NCBI RefSeq assembly: GCF_019710575.1 | Contig: NZ_JAHWFK010000005.1 | Span: 269,775 to 333,774 of the forward strand | Length of the DNA stretch: 64,000 bases | Reading direction: 5' to 3' | Origin: Paractinoplanes polyasparticus | GTDB taxonomy: Bacteria; Actinomycetota; Actinomycetes; Mycobacteriales; Micromonosporaceae | Shown: positions 17,267 to 26,535 of the stretch, piece by piece | Position numbering within the stretch: position 1 is the first letter of the stretch | Layout of the letters: every line of letters starts with the position of its first letter | Notes under the pieces: generated by a model | Database searches by the model: none | What the model saw: only the letters and a program-made list of their open reading frames with translations | What the model was told of the DNA's origin: nothing | Translations under genes and position numbers: made by a program

Positions 17267-18358
17267 CTACTCCGCCTTCTGGGCGGAGGTCTTGCTGGTG
17301 TCGACGGTGGTGTCGTCGTTGGTGTCGACCTCGGCGGTGGTGTCGTCGGCGGCGCCGGACGCCGAGTGGCGCGGGTTGTGCTTCGGGGCCGGGGCTGCGG
17401 GAGCAGTCTGGCGGCGGTTGAGCAGGAAGAGCGCGGCGATGATCAGGACGGCGCCGAGGACGGCCAGGCCGATCGGGGCCCAGACGCCGACGAGCTGGAG
17501 CTTCTGGCGGTTGTCGCCGGAGGTCTCGGCCGCGTTCTTGATCGTGTCGTCGGTGTAGGTGAAGGTCGCGTCGAGGATCGAGACGGACTGGCCGTCGTCG
17601 CTGACCAGGCTCTTGCTCTGCTTCTCCTCGACCTTGAGGTACTGGCCGGTGGCGGGCTCGACCCAGACCGTACGGGTGTTGTTGTAGTGGACCTTGCCGG
17701 TCGCGCCACCCTTGAGCAGCTGCGAGGTCAGCACGGTGAGCCGGTCGGCCGGGAGCTCCTGGATCTCGTCGCGGATCTCCTGGGTGAACTGGTACGTCTC
17801 CAGGCCCTCGATCTGCTGGGTCTTGACGAACTTGGCCGGCACGGTCTTGAGGATGTCCCGGTCGTAGATCTCGTAGTCCTTCTTCTCGGTGCCGAAGGGG
17901 AACTTGTAGATCTGGCCGGAGTACGCGATCGACTCCTGGTTGTTGCCGGTGTCGAGCCACGCCTTGTCCCACGGCTGGGCCGCCGCGGTCTGCCGGTCGA
18001 GGGCCAAGGACGTGCTGTACGCGCTGATCAGGGCGTTGGTGTCGGTCCGCACGACCTGCTGGCCGACGAGCCAGACCACGGCCTCACCGTCGAGCGGGTC
18101 GCTGAGGGCCGAGGTGGCCTTCGCGTCCGGGGTCACGGTGATCGTCGAGCGCAGTTCGACGCCCTCGACGACTTCGGCCTTGCCGGCGGTGATCTGCAGG
18201 AAGCGCGCGTTGGGGGCCACGGCGACCGACTGGGTGGGCTTCAGGTCGTAGGGCAGTTGCTCCACTGTGGGCGCCACGACGAAGGCCAGGCCGCCGGCGA
18301 AAACCAACGCCAGGACGCCGAGACCGAAGAGCGCGGCGCCGAGGACGCGGGACCTCAT
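17267..18358 (-). CDS. DUF3068 (PorA-like) membrane protein
   Basis: A 363-residue protein; start ATG 18358 follows GGAGGC. It has an N-terminal membrane helix (about 8-30), a large extracytoplasmic domain of about 250 residues containing the family pattern (YSTSLALDRQTAAAQPW, YSGQIYKFPFGTEKKDYEIYD, LETYQFTQEI), a second helix (about 300-322) and a Thr/Asp-rich cytoplasmic tail. The family is annotated 'DUF3068, porin PorA family' and occurs beside aftD-type genes in mycobacteria; its function is not established. Two copies of a GTGAC-N6-GTAAC direct repeat lie 44-93 bp upstream of the start codon. Confidence 0.87.
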   Translation of the reverse strand: MRSRVLGAALFGLGVLALVFAGGLAFVVAPTVEQLPYDLKPTQSVAVAPNARFLQITAGKAEVVEGVELRSTITVTPDAKATSALSDPLDGEAVVWLVGQQVVRTDTNALISAYSTSLALDRQTAAAQPWDKAWLDTGNNQESIAYSGQIYKFPFGTEKKDYEIYDRDILKTVPAKFVKTQQIEGLETYQFTQEIRDEIQELPADRLTVLTSQLLKGGATGKVHYNNTRTVWVEPATGQYLKVEEKQSKSLVSDDGQSVSILDATFTYTDDTIKNAAETSGDNRQKLQLVGVWAPIGLAVLGAVLIIAALFLLNRRQTAPAAPAPKHNPRHSASGAADDTTAEVDTNDDTTVDTSKTSAQKAE

Positions 18359-18401
18359 AGTGCCTCCACGAGAGGTGGTGAGGGATGGGTGTGGGGAGAA
18401 A

Positions 18402-18450
18402 GTTACTGCTGAGTCACATCGGAGTTGGCGGAAGGTTACTACTGAGTCAC
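18402..18450 (-). promoter_or_regulatory. Two OmpR-type direct-repeat sites upstream of the DUF3068 gene
   Basis: On the minus strand, GTGAC-N6-GTAAC occurs at 18450-18435 and again at 18417-18402, exactly 33 bp apart (three turns). The surrounding 25 bp are also nearly identical (GTGACTCAGYAGTAACYTTC). The 11-bp spacing of GTNAC half-sites resembles sites of OmpR-type regulators such as MtrA and GlnR. A third, diverged copy lies at 30800-30815 before the dehydrogenase gene. Confidence 0.55.
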
Positions 18451-18491
18451 ATCCGGAAGCGACCCCTGGCGGGCAACTTCCTGAGCACAAA

Positions 18492-19223
18492 TTATTCGGC
18501 CGGTCCGGTGCGTCGCAGAACGACGGTGAAGTTCCAGGTCAGCACCTCGCGCAGGAGCGGCACGCGGGCCACCCAGCACATCCCGCGCGGATGATACCGG
18601 GGCAGCACATCGACGACGGTCACGTCCCCGGCGCGCCGGGCCGCCCGCGCCCAGCGCATGCTGCGCGCCGCGCTGATCGCGAAGAGTGTCTCGCCGATGC
18701 GGTTCTTGGGCTCCCGGCCGTTGCGGCGCAGGTAGCGGCGACGGGCGCCCGCGCCGCCGAGCAACAGGTGCCACGGTCCGGTCTCGTGGCCGCCGTGCGG
18801 GGACAGCCACGGCGTGTACGACACGAAGATGGTGCCGCCGGGACGGGTCACCCGCACCATCTCGTCCAGCATCGCCTCCGGGGTGGGGACGTGCTCGAGG
18901 ACGTTGGACGAGTAGCAGACGTCGACCGCGCCGGTCCGGATCGGCAGGGCCGTGCCGCTGCCGCGGACCATGCCGCGCACCTCGGCCCCGGCCGCCGCGA
19001 AGTCGCCGACCGCCGGGTCGATGCCGTGGTAGGTCGCCCCGGCCTTGTCGAACTCGTTGCCGAAGTACCCCGGCCCGCCGCCCACGTCGAGCACCCGGGC
19101 GCCGTCGAGGTCGACATAGGACCCGAGCTGGCGCACCGAGTCGACGGCGAGCTCCGAGTAGAAACGGTCAGGGTCGGACTGCTCCACCAGGAACGCGCGG
19201 AACAGAGAGATCGACCGGCTCAT
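18492..19223 (-). CDS. SAM-dependent class I methyltransferase
   Basis: A 243-residue protein with the Rossmann SAM motif VLDVGGGPGYFGNEF, an acidic post-II residue (YHGIDPAVGD) and the motif IV region VDVCYSSNVLEHVPTPEAMLDEMVRVTRPGG, which are typical of Methyltransf_11 enzymes. The start at 19223 (ATG) lies inside the 3' end of aftD, overlapping it by 56 bp. The two are therefore probably co-transcribed and translationally linked. A similar methyltransferase accompanies the mycobacterial DUF3068/GT4 genes. The likely substrate is a sugar or lipid-linked precursor of the envelope polymer; this is inferred from context. Confidence 0.87.
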   Translation of the reverse strand: MSRSISLFRAFLVEQSDPDRFYSELAVDSVRQLGSYVDLDGARVLDVGGGPGYFGNEFDKAGATYHGIDPAVGDFAAAGAEVRGMVRGSGTALPIRTGAVDVCYSSNVLEHVPTPEAMLDEMVRVTRPGGTIFVSYTPWLSPHGGHETGPWHLLLGGAGARRRYLRRNGREPKNRIGETLFAISAARSMRWARAARRAGDVTVVDVLPRYHPRGMCWVARVPLLREVLTWNFTVVLRRTGPAE

Positions 19224-22200
19224 CGTCGCCCGGTGCGGGGTCGTCCCGTGCGGGGTCGTCCGATCCACCGTTGCTCTGCGCACTGCCACCTGGTTCCTCC
19301 GAGTCCTCGTCCGGTGCCGTGGTCGCTGCTGGTGCCGCTGCCGCCCGGATCGTCCGGTGGGTCGTCGGGGCGGTGGTCGCCGCCACCGCGCAGACCGCTG
19401 CCAGCATCGCGACCTGCACCCAGGCGCCGTACGCCCATTCCTGCCCGTGCCCGAGCAGGCGACCACCGACGGCGACCGCGAGGCCCGCGCCCGCGGCGGC
19501 GAAGGCGAGGCCGGGCAACGCGCCCGGGCGCAGCTGGCGCACGATCAGCGCGGCCAGCAGCAGGGCCGCGCCGGCCACTCCGCCCAGCACGACGACCAGC
19601 AGCATGAGCGGCACGACGATCCATCCGCCCCTGCCCGGCACGCCGCAGAACATCCAGGCCGGCGGCGACCCGGCGGGCCCGGGCCGCCGCTTGCGCACCG
19701 GCAACAGCGCCATCAGCAGAACGAGCAGGATGCAGGCGGCGCCGGCGGCGAGGCCGAGGCGGTACGGGCGGTCCGGCGTGAACTCGAGCGCCACCGCGCC
19801 GCCGTTGCCGGCCGGGACCACGAACGCCTGCTGCCAGCCGTCGACCCGGACGGCGCGCAGCTGCTGCCCGTCCAACGTGGCCGTCCAGCCCGCGTTGAAG
19901 TTCTCGTGCACGAGCAGCAGCGACTCCGCGCCGCCGCCGACCGTGACGTTCCGCTCGGTCGGCTGCCACCGGGTCGCTTCGACCGGCCGCGTGGTCACGG
20001 GCGTGGTCCGGCCCCGGGCCAGGGTCGCCGTGTCCACCACGTACGCCGCCGACGGCACCGTCCGCAGGCGGTGCTCCCCCGCCGCGAGCGGCACGGACTC
20101 GCTCACGAAGTCGTCGCACACCGTGACCTTCAGGGCGCGTCCGGCCCGGACGTCGCCCAGCGTGCCGGCGACCGACGTCGGGTACGCCACCCCGTCGATC
20201 TCGACGCCCGGTCCGCTGCCGCACCGGGCGAGCAGCGGGGTGCCGTCGGTGGCCGGGGGCATCAGGCCGCTCAGGGCCGGCGCCTCGACCTCCGCCAGCC
20301 CGGCCGGCGCGGGCCAGCTGTTGCCGCGGGTGTCGGCCACGACCCCCTGGGTGCCGGTGATCGTGATGCGTAGCTGCTTCGTGGTGACGGCCGGGAAGCG
20401 CACCCAGCCGTCGGCGCCGACGCCGGCCACCGTGTCCCGGCCCGGCGTGGTGATCAGCACCTGGGTGGGCCGGGCGGCGGCCGGGACGGCCGGGACGACG
20501 AGCCGGACCCGGTCCAGCCGGCGGGCCGCGCCCCAGGACAGCCGCAGTACCGGGGTGTCGTCGGTGGGCTCGGCGAGCCAGGCCGTGGCCGGGTCGCCGT
20601 CGACCGCCGCGTGCGCGCCGACCGTGACGTCGCCGGTCAGCACGGACGACGCCGAAGCGGAAACCTTGCGGTTCAGCGGCAGGGTGCCGCCGGGCCGCGG
20701 ACGGGCGGTCAGGCGCAGGTCGTAGGCGCCGTTGGCGGTGGTCGTGAAGAACCGGTCGATGCCGAGCGGCTCCTCGCCGGAGCGGGCCAGGAACTGGTCA
20801 CAGCGGACGGCGCCGCCGGCGGGATAGCAGGAGCCCCGCTGCTGCGGCGACCGCTCGAACGCGTAGACCGCCGCCGCGCCGGCCGGGACGTCGGACGGTA
20901 CCCGCAGGCCACGCTGGGCGGCCAGGCCGGGCAGACCCAGCTCGCGCAGAGCCACGGCGCCCTCGTACCCCGGCTGCAGAGCCAGCACGGTGACCCGCAC
21001 GGTCGTGGTGAGACCGGGCAGCGTCGAGAGCTTGTGAGCGCCCGGGCCGGCCGGCACGAGGCGGTCCACCACGCCCTGGTCGGTGGTCAGCCGCACCGCC
21101 GCGACCGGGGCCGCGATCCGCAGGTCGTCGGCGAAGTCGACGGTCACCTCGGTGACCCGCTGCGGCGTCTCCAGCACCACTTCGAGCCACTGCCCCACAG
21201 GCCGTTGGTACGCGTCGGAACGCCACGCCGTCGACCGGTCGCCGTCGAGGGCCGCGAACGGCAGCCCGGACGGGTCGCTGGGGCCGAACGAGTCCGCGAA
21301 GCTCTCGCTGCTGGACGCCCGGACCGAGCGGACACCCTGGTAGGCCGCGACCGTCTGGTGGCCCTCGGCGTCGAACGGCAACAGGTCGCTGCGCACCCGC
21401 CCCTGCCGGGTCTTCTCGTCCGCGGTCAGGGTCTGGCTGACGTTGTCGCGCATCCGGCCGATGTTGAGCTCGCGCCGCCGCAGGCCGTCCGTGACGATCC
21501 GCGGCCCGTCGAAGCCGGCGGCCGCGGAGTCGCCGGCCAGCACGGCCGGCCGGTCGCCGCTGATCAGGCCCTGTTCGAGCACGCCGAGCAGCGATTCCGG
21601 CCCACCGCTGACCGTCGGCACGTCCTTGACCGCGGTGGCCGACACGGTGGACACCGGGCGGTCCACCTGGAAGATCTCGATGGCCGGCGCCGAGAGGCCG
21701 GCGTCCACCGGACTGGGCGCCGGGCCGGCCGCGCCGACCGGAGGCCCGAACGTGGCCGCCGGAACGAGGCCGGGTGAGCCGGTGACCGCCCGGCGCACCA
21801 CGGCGATGGGCGGGGCGCCGGAGGCCGCGCGGTCGAGGTCGTGGCGGACGAGCAGGTAGCGGTAGCCGGAGCGGGCCAGGAAGTCGGCCAGGGCGGGCGA
21901 GCCGCGGCCCTGCGCGAGCACCTGCTCGACGGTGTCCATGACCCGGATGTTGCCCTCGGAGCCGAGCGGGATCTGGTGCCGGGTCGACCAGGGGGCCTCG
22001 GCCAGCGGCTGGATCGGCTCGTCGACCGTGCGGCCCCAGGAGTGCTGGGCGAACCCGGATCCGGGCACGACCAGGGTGCGGGCCTGGGCGTCCTGCTCGT
22101 GCAGCCACGTGGTGGCCTGATTCCAGTAGCCGGGGACCTCGGTCCAGCCCGGCCCCGGGCGGAGCACGAACAGCCAGGCCGGGGCGATCGCGGCCAGCAG

Positions 22201-23400
22201 CAGCGCGGCCACCACCGGAGCGGCCGGCAACCGCAGACGCAGGCGGGGCAGGGCGAGCACCCGGCTCGCCGCGTAGGCCAGGCCGAGCACGATCGGCAGC
22301 CGCAGCACCGGCTCGAACTTGTGGACGTTGCGCAGCGGGGCGAGCGGGCCGTCGAGCAGGTCGCGCATCAGCGGCGCGAACGGGCTGTCCATCGTGCCGA
22401 CGTAGCCCATGGTCAGCAGGGTCAGGCCGGTCAGTGTGCCCAGCACCAGGAAGCGCCGCTCGGGCAGGCCGCGCAACGCCAGGCCGAGGAGGCCGACCGC
22501 GGCGACCACGGCTGTCGCGGCCATCAGCACCGGCCGGTCGACCAGCATCCAGCCGGCCGGCCACCACGGCTCGCCCTGGACGATGTAGCCGCTCCACTGG
22601 TTGGTGCCGCGGATCGCCTGGAACAGCGACGTGATCGCCGTGGTGGTGGCGGACGACTCGATGTAGTCGAGGAAAGGCAAGCTGTACTGGCCGAACAGGA
22701 ACAGCGGGATGATCCACCACAGGCTGGCCAGCGTGACGAACAGCGCCCACCAGCCGATCAGCGCGAACAGGCGCCGGTTCCAGGGCCGGGTGAGCAGATA
22801 GACGCCGGGCAGGACGAGGGCCATCACCACGGCGGCGGCGTTGATGCCGCCCATGAAGACCACGGCCAGGGCGGAGAGCGCGGCTGCCCGCCGCGCGGAT
22901 CCGATCCGGTGCACGGACACCAGCGGCAGCATCACCCAGGGCAGGACGACGACCGGCAGCATCTCCGAGGACAGCGGCCCGATCTCGGTCAGCATCCGCG
23001 GCGCCAGCGCGTACGCCAGGGCGCCGACGATCCGGCCCGCGTCCGAGCCGATCCCCATGGCCCGGGCCAGCAGGAGCACGCCGAAGTAGGCGGCGCAGAA
23101 CAGCAACGCGCACCAGACCCGCTGGGTGATCCAGGGCGGGACGCCGAGCAGGTCGCCGGCCGCGAAGAACGGGCCCATCGGGAACAGGTAGCCGTACGCC
23201 TGCTGCTGAAGCTCGCCCGAGGTGGCCCACGGGTTCCACAGGTGCAGCGAGCGGGCCATGAACCCGATCGGGTTCTCGGCCAGGTCGAGCTTGGTGTCGA
23301 AAGTGGTGCGGCCCGGGCGCTGCAGGAACGCGAGAACCACCAGGAGCAGGGCGCCGGCGCTGACGGCCAGGGGCCGCCGCCGGTCGACGGCCGCCGTCAT
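19168..23400 (-). CDS. aftD: AftD-like arabinofuranosyltransferase
   Basis: A 1410-residue membrane enzyme, the size expected for AftD. The N-terminal part (about 1-420) is a GT-C fold with roughly a dozen helices (FDTKLDLAENPIGFMARSLHLW; RVWCALLFCAAYFGVLLLAR). The large extracytoplasmic part contains two discoidin-like carbohydrate-binding segments (AALDGDRSTAWRSDAYQRP and AAVDGDPATAWLAEPTDD). More helices and an acidic Asp/Glu/Ser-rich tail close the protein. AftD transfers alpha-1,3-arabinofuranose from decaprenyl-phospho-arabinose onto wall arabinan. Start ATG 23400 overlaps the upstream stop (ATGA). The last 18 codons overlap the methyltransferase gene. Confidence 0.88.
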   Translation of the reverse strand: MTAAVDRRRPLAVSAGALLLVVLAFLQRPGRTTFDTKLDLAENPIGFMARSLHLWNPWATSGELQQQAYGYLFPMGPFFAAGDLLGVPPWITQRVWCALLFCAAYFGVLLLARAMGIGSDAGRIVGALAYALAPRMLTEIGPLSSEMLPVVVLPWVMLPLVSVHRIGSARRAAALSALAVVFMGGINAAAVVMALVLPGVYLLTRPWNRRLFALIGWWALFVTLASLWWIIPLFLFGQYSLPFLDYIESSATTTAITSLFQAIRGTNQWSGYIVQGEPWWPAGWMLVDRPVLMAATAVVAAVGLLGLALRGLPERRFLVLGTLTGLTLLTMGYVGTMDSPFAPLMRDLLDGPLAPLRNVHKFEPVLRLPIVLGLAYAASRVLALPRLRLRLPAAPVVAALLLAAIAPAWLFVLRPGPGWTEVPGYWNQATTWLHEQDAQARTLVVPGSGFAQHSWGRTVDEPIQPLAEAPWSTRHQIPLGSEGNIRVMDTVEQVLAQGRGSPALADFLARSGYRYLLVRHDLDRAASGAPPIAVVRRAVTGSPGLVPAATFGPPVGAAGPAPSPVDAGLSAPAIEIFQVDRPVSTVSATAVKDVPTVSGGPESLLGVLEQGLISGDRPAVLAGDSAAAGFDGPRIVTDGLRRRELNIGRMRDNVSQTLTADEKTRQGRVRSDLLPFDAEGHQTVAAYQGVRSVRASSSESFADSFGPSDPSGLPFAALDGDRSTAWRSDAYQRPVGQWLEVVLETPQRVTEVTVDFADDLRIAAPVAAVRLTTDQGVVDRLVPAGPGAHKLSTLPGLTTTVRVTVLALQPGYEGAVALRELGLPGLAAQRGLRVPSDVPAGAAAVYAFERSPQQRGSCYPAGGAVRCDQFLARSGEEPLGIDRFFTTTANGAYDLRLTARPRPGGTLPLNRKVSASASSVLTGDVTVGAHAAVDGDPATAWLAEPTDDTPVLRLSWGAARRLDRVRLVVPAVPAAARPTQVLITTPGRDTVAGVGADGWVRFPAVTTKQLRITITGTQGVVADTRGNSWPAPAGLAEVEAPALSGLMPPATDGTPLLARCGSGPGVEIDGVAYPTSVAGTLGDVRAGRALKVTVCDDFVSESVPLAAGEHRLRTVPSAAYVVDTATLARGRTTPVTTRPVEATRWQPTERNVTVGGGAESLLLVHENFNAGWTATLDGQQLRAVRVDGWQQAFVVPAGNGGAVALEFTPDRPYRLGLAAGAACILLVLLMALLPVRKRRPGPAGSPPAWMFCGVPGRGGWIVVPLMLLVVVLGGVAGAALLLAALIVRQLRPGALPGLAFAAAGAGLAVAVGGRLLGHGQEWAYGAWVQVAMLAAVCAVAATTAPTTHRTIRAAAAPAATTAPDEDSEEPGGSAQSNGGSDDPARDDPAPGDDEPVDLSVPRVPGGAVRP

Positions 23401-25067
23401 CGGCGGCACTTCGGCGGCAGGCAGCTGAACTCGGCCAGCGCGGTGAAGAAGATCTGGCGGATGCCGGACGGCTCCTTGGTCAGCGCCACCCGGCCGCCGG
23501 TGGCGCCCGCGATCTGCTGCAGCTCGTCCTTGTCGATCTCGGGGCCGACGCCGATGAACAGGATCGGCACCGGGCGCTTGCGGTCGGCCAGCTCGCCCAG
23601 CTCGCGCAGCAGCACGGCGCGCTTGATGCCGCGCGGGTCGTCGTCGCGCCCGTCGGTGAGAATCAGGACCATGTTGATCCGGCCCGGGGTCCAGTTGCGG
23701 GTGGCGTCGCGATAGGCGGCCAGGGTGGTGTCGTAGAGCCCGGTCCCGCCGTTCGCTTTGACCCGCATCCGGCCCAGTTCCGCGACGATCTGCGCGCGTC
23801 GCGGGCCGACCGGCCCGACCGGCACCATCTCGCGGTAGTCGCGCCCGGCCTCGAGGTTGGTCGAGAACTCCCAGATGCCGATCTCGGTGGTGCCCAGCAG
23901 CAGCTGGGCGCCGCCCTGGGCGGCCTCCACTGTGGCCGACAGCCGCGTCGCCGTGGAGCCGGGCACCTGCGCGGCCATCGAGCCGGAGATGTCGAAGACG
24001 GCGAGCATCCGGGCGCTGATGTGCACTCCTCCCCAGGCGTTGAGCAGGTCGGTCGCGGCGGCTTCGTCGGGCAGCCGCGCGGGCGGGTAGACCACCTTAC
24101 GGATCCGGGTGGCGGCCGGAATGCCGGCCGGGGCCGCTCCGGACGGCGTGCGCAGTCCGCTTTCGGTCAACGTCCGTGCGCCCTCGGCGGCGAGCAGCGC
24201 GCGCAGGAAGGCCGTGGCGCCCGTCTGCTCGTCGCCGGAGCCGAGCACCGCGTACGGATAGTCGGGGCCGGGCAGCGCGGCCGGCGGGTAGAGCGCGACC
24301 TGGCCGACGCCGCCCAGTACGGACAACTCGGTGCTGATCATCGCGCGCGACCCGGGTGGAGCAGCCGGGCTCTCCCCGGTGACCGACAGGGTGTTCGGGG
24401 CGAGGCGGCGCATGATGGCCGCCGCGCCGGCGGCGGCATCGGCCGGCTGCGTCTTCGCGGCCAGAGCCCGGATGCCGACCAGCGCCGCGAAGCCGAGCGG
24501 GCTGGTCGCCGGGTCGGGCAGCGCGACCGGCACCGGCGCCTTGGTCCCACCGACCAGCTTGACCCAGCTCAGGTCGCCGCTGCGGCTCAGCCGGGTGGCC
24601 GAGGCGCTGTCCAGGGCCAGCACGACCGGGGTGGTGGCTACCGAGACGCCCTCGGCCGGAACCTGGAACGCGCCGGCCGCGCGGGCCCGTCGCAACCAGA
24701 GCGTCGATTCGGGCAGCCACACGTCGGGCGCCGGCGACACGGCCGGCGCCGAGGAAGACGGCGACGCCGCTGACGGGGACGTGTCCCGGGACAGGTCACG
24801 CAGGACGTCGGCCGAATCCCGGGCGTCGACGAGGACGGTCAGACAGGTCTCGCGGGCGGCCAGCCGCTCGGCGACCGTCCGGGCCGCGCCGGCGATGCTC
24901 GGCGTCGCGGCGACCCGCAGCGTGATCCGCTCGGCGCAGCCGGGGTCGCTGCGGGTGCGTTCGAGATAGGTGACGGCGCTCCATCCGCCGAGCACGGTGA
25001 CCAGGGCGACGCTCAGCAACGTGACCGGCCAGAACTCCGGTCGCGCGCGGAGGCTCCCGTCGGCCAC
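23397..25067 (-). CDS. Membrane-anchored protein with solute-binding-like and von Willebrand A domains
   Basis: A 556-residue protein; GTG 25067 was chosen for its GGAAGGAAG site. One N-terminal membrane helix (about 12-32) is followed by a periplasmic-binding-protein-like region (ITLRVAATPSIAGAARTVAERLA ... DVWLPESTLWLRRA), an Ala/Ser/Pro linker, and a C-terminal VWA domain (about 375-545) with a full MIDAS (VFDISGSM, then GGTGLYDT and LTDGRDDD). Such fusions occur in actinobacteria, sometimes in envelope loci. A role in assembling or sensing wall material is inference. It is translationally coupled to aftD downstream. Confidence 0.83.
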   Translation of the reverse strand: MADGSLRARPEFWPVTLLSVALVTVLGGWSAVTYLERTRSDPGCAERITLRVAATPSIAGAARTVAERLAARETCLTVLVDARDSADVLRDLSRDTSPSAASPSSSAPAVSPAPDVWLPESTLWLRRARAAGAFQVPAEGVSVATTPVVLALDSASATRLSRSGDLSWVKLVGGTKAPVPVALPDPATSPLGFAALVGIRALAAKTQPADAAAGAAAIMRRLAPNTLSVTGESPAAPPGSRAMISTELSVLGGVGQVALYPPAALPGPDYPYAVLGSGDEQTGATAFLRALLAAEGARTLTESGLRTPSGAAPAGIPAATRIRKVVYPPARLPDEAAATDLLNAWGGVHISARMLAVFDISGSMAAQVPGSTATRLSATVEAAQGGAQLLLGTTEIGIWEFSTNLEAGRDYREMVPVGPVGPRRAQIVAELGRMRVKANGGTGLYDTTLAAYRDATRNWTPGRINMVLILTDGRDDDPRGIKRAVLLRELGELADRKRPVPILFIGVGPEIDKDELQQIAGATGGRVALTKEPSGIRQIFFTALAEFSCLPPKCRR

Positions 25068-25173
25068 TGGCTTCTTCCTTCCATCGATGCACCGTTGCGG
25101 TTTCTCGGCACGCTGCCCTAATGTGACGCGATCGTGAATCGTACTCGCCAGTAGGGGTGTGAACGAGTAGACC

Positions 25174-26355
25174 ATGACCGATGTCTTCGGCGCCCACGTA
25201 CTGTTCCTGAACTGGCGGGACACTGCCCACCCGGAGGGGGGCGGTTCGGAGGTCTTCCTCGAGCGGGTGGCCGCCGAAATGGTTTCCCGGGGCTACCGCG
25301 CGACCCTCGTCTGTCAGGCCTACGGCGTCGCGCCGGCCGAGGAGACGAACCCGGACGGCCTCCGGATCGTCCGCCGCGGCGGCCGGCACACCGTATACCT
25401 CTTCGCGGCGATGATCTACCTCGCCGGGGTATTCGGAATCGGTCCCCTGTCGCGGCGCCGCCTGGGCCGCCCGGACGTGATCGTCGACGTCGGCAACGGC
25501 ATCCCGTTCCTGAGCCGGCTCTGGTCCCGGCGGCCGGTGATAGCGCTGGTGCACCACGTGCACCGGGAGCAGTGGCCGGTGCTGTTCGGGCCGCGGATGG
25601 CCCGGATCGGCTGGTGGATCGAGTCCCGGCTGGCCGTCCGGGTCTACCGCCGGTGCCGGTACGTCACGGTCTCGGCGTCGACCCTGGGCGAGCTGTCCGG
25701 GCTGGGCGTCGACCCGCAGCGGATCACCGTCATCCACAACGGAACCACCGCGGTGGTGGGTCCGCCGGTGCCTCGCACGGCCTTCCCCAGCCTGATCGTT
25801 CTCGGCCGCCTCGTGCCGCACAAGCGGGTCGAGCTGGCCATGCGCGCGACCGCGCTGCTGGCCACCGAGATGCCCGACGTGGAGCTGGTGGTGGCCGGGC
25901 AGGGGTGGTGGGACGAGCCGCTGCGGCAGCTCGCGGCCGACCTGGACATCGAGAAGCACGTGCGGTTCGCCGGGTACGTCAGCGAGGCGCACAAGCACGA
26001 GCTGCTCTGCGGCTCCTGGCTGATGCTGCAGCCCTCGATCAAGGAGGGCTGGGGTCTGACCATCGTGGAGGCCGGCGCGCGGGGCACGCCGTCGGTGGCG
26101 TTCCGCTCCGCGGGCGGCGTCGTCGACGCGATGGCCGACGGCGAGACCGGCATGCTGGTCGAGGACGAGTTCGAGTTCTTCCGGGCGACACGCGAGTTGC
26201 TGCTGGACGCTCAGCGCCGATCGAGCATGGGCGCGGCCGCGGCGTGCTACGCCCGGCGGTTCACCTGGGCGCAGGCCGGCGAGGCCTTCGCCCAGGTGGT
26301 CGCCGGGCACCTTCCCGCGGCGCAGCCGGGGAAGTCGGATCAGCGGGTGCCGTAG
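25174..26355 (+). CDS. GT4-family glycosyltransferase
   Basis: A 393-residue GT-B enzyme. The N-terminal domain begins with NWRDTAHPEGGGSEVFLERVA, the acceptor-side Gly-rich loop of GT4 enzymes. The C-terminal domain holds IVLGRLVPHKRVELAM and the E-x7-E motif EGWGLTIVEAG. It uses a nucleotide sugar to extend a lipid-linked or wall glycan on the cytoplasmic face. It is transcribed divergently from the VWA/aftD genes, and its 3' end overlaps the convergent DUF2613 gene by 16 bp. Rv0225 of M. tuberculosis has a comparable context (recalled, not searched). Confidence 0.9.
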   Translation: MTDVFGAHVLFLNWRDTAHPEGGGSEVFLERVAAEMVSRGYRATLVCQAYGVAPAEETNPDGLRIVRRGGRHTVYLFAAMIYLAGVFGIGPLSRRRLGRPDVIVDVGNGIPFLSRLWSRRPVIALVHHVHREQWPVLFGPRMARIGWWIESRLAVRVYRRCRYVTVSASTLGELSGLGVDPQRITVIHNGTTAVVGPPVPRTAFPSLIVLGRLVPHKRVELAMRATALLATEMPDVELVVAGQGWWDEPLRQLAADLDIEKHVRFAGYVSEAHKHELLCGSWLMLQPSIKEGWGLTIVEAGARGTPSVAFRSAGGVVDAMADGETGMLVEDEFEFFRATRELLLDAQRRSSMGAAAACYARRFTWAQAGEAFAQVVAGHLPAAQPGKSDQRVP

Positions 26356-26501
26356 ACGCTCGTCGAGGCGTCGACGATCTCGGTCGTCTGGGCGACATGA
26401 TCGGCGGACGGGTTGACCGCGCCCATCATGGCCATGATGCCCACCGCGCCGAGGACACCCCCGGCGACCAGGGCTACAACGTAGGTTGCCAGCTTGGCCA
26501 T
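26340..26501 (-). CDS. DUF2613-like small membrane peptide
   Basis: A 53-residue peptide starting at ATG 26501 after GGAGGG. One hydrophobic segment (about 6-26) is followed by a polar tail (SADHVAQTTEIVDASTSVYGTR). Size and layout fit DUF2613, a family of tiny membrane or secreted proteins of unknown function that sits next to aftD in mycobacteria (Rv0236A). The gene lies between the GT4 gene and the GT-C-like membrane protein, and its last 16 bp overlap the GT4 gene in antisense. Confidence 0.7.
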   Translation of the reverse strand: MAKLATYVVALVAGGVLGAVGIMAMMGAVNPSADHVAQTTEIVDASTSVYGTR

Positions 26502-26535
26502 GCTTTTCTCCCTCCCCGGTTCGAATTGGCGGACA

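Noticed and set aside
17154..17972. N-terminal extension of the Ser/Thr kinase by 273 codons
   Set aside because: The extension is an antisense-like shadow of the DUF3068 gene (Arg/Pro-rich), and a hairpin terminator lies inside it. The kinase domain starts right after ATG 17153.
19220..20725. Long plus-strand open frames across the aftD gene
   Set aside because: They have no start signal and give Arg/Pro/Ser-rich translations; they mirror the codon bias of aftD.
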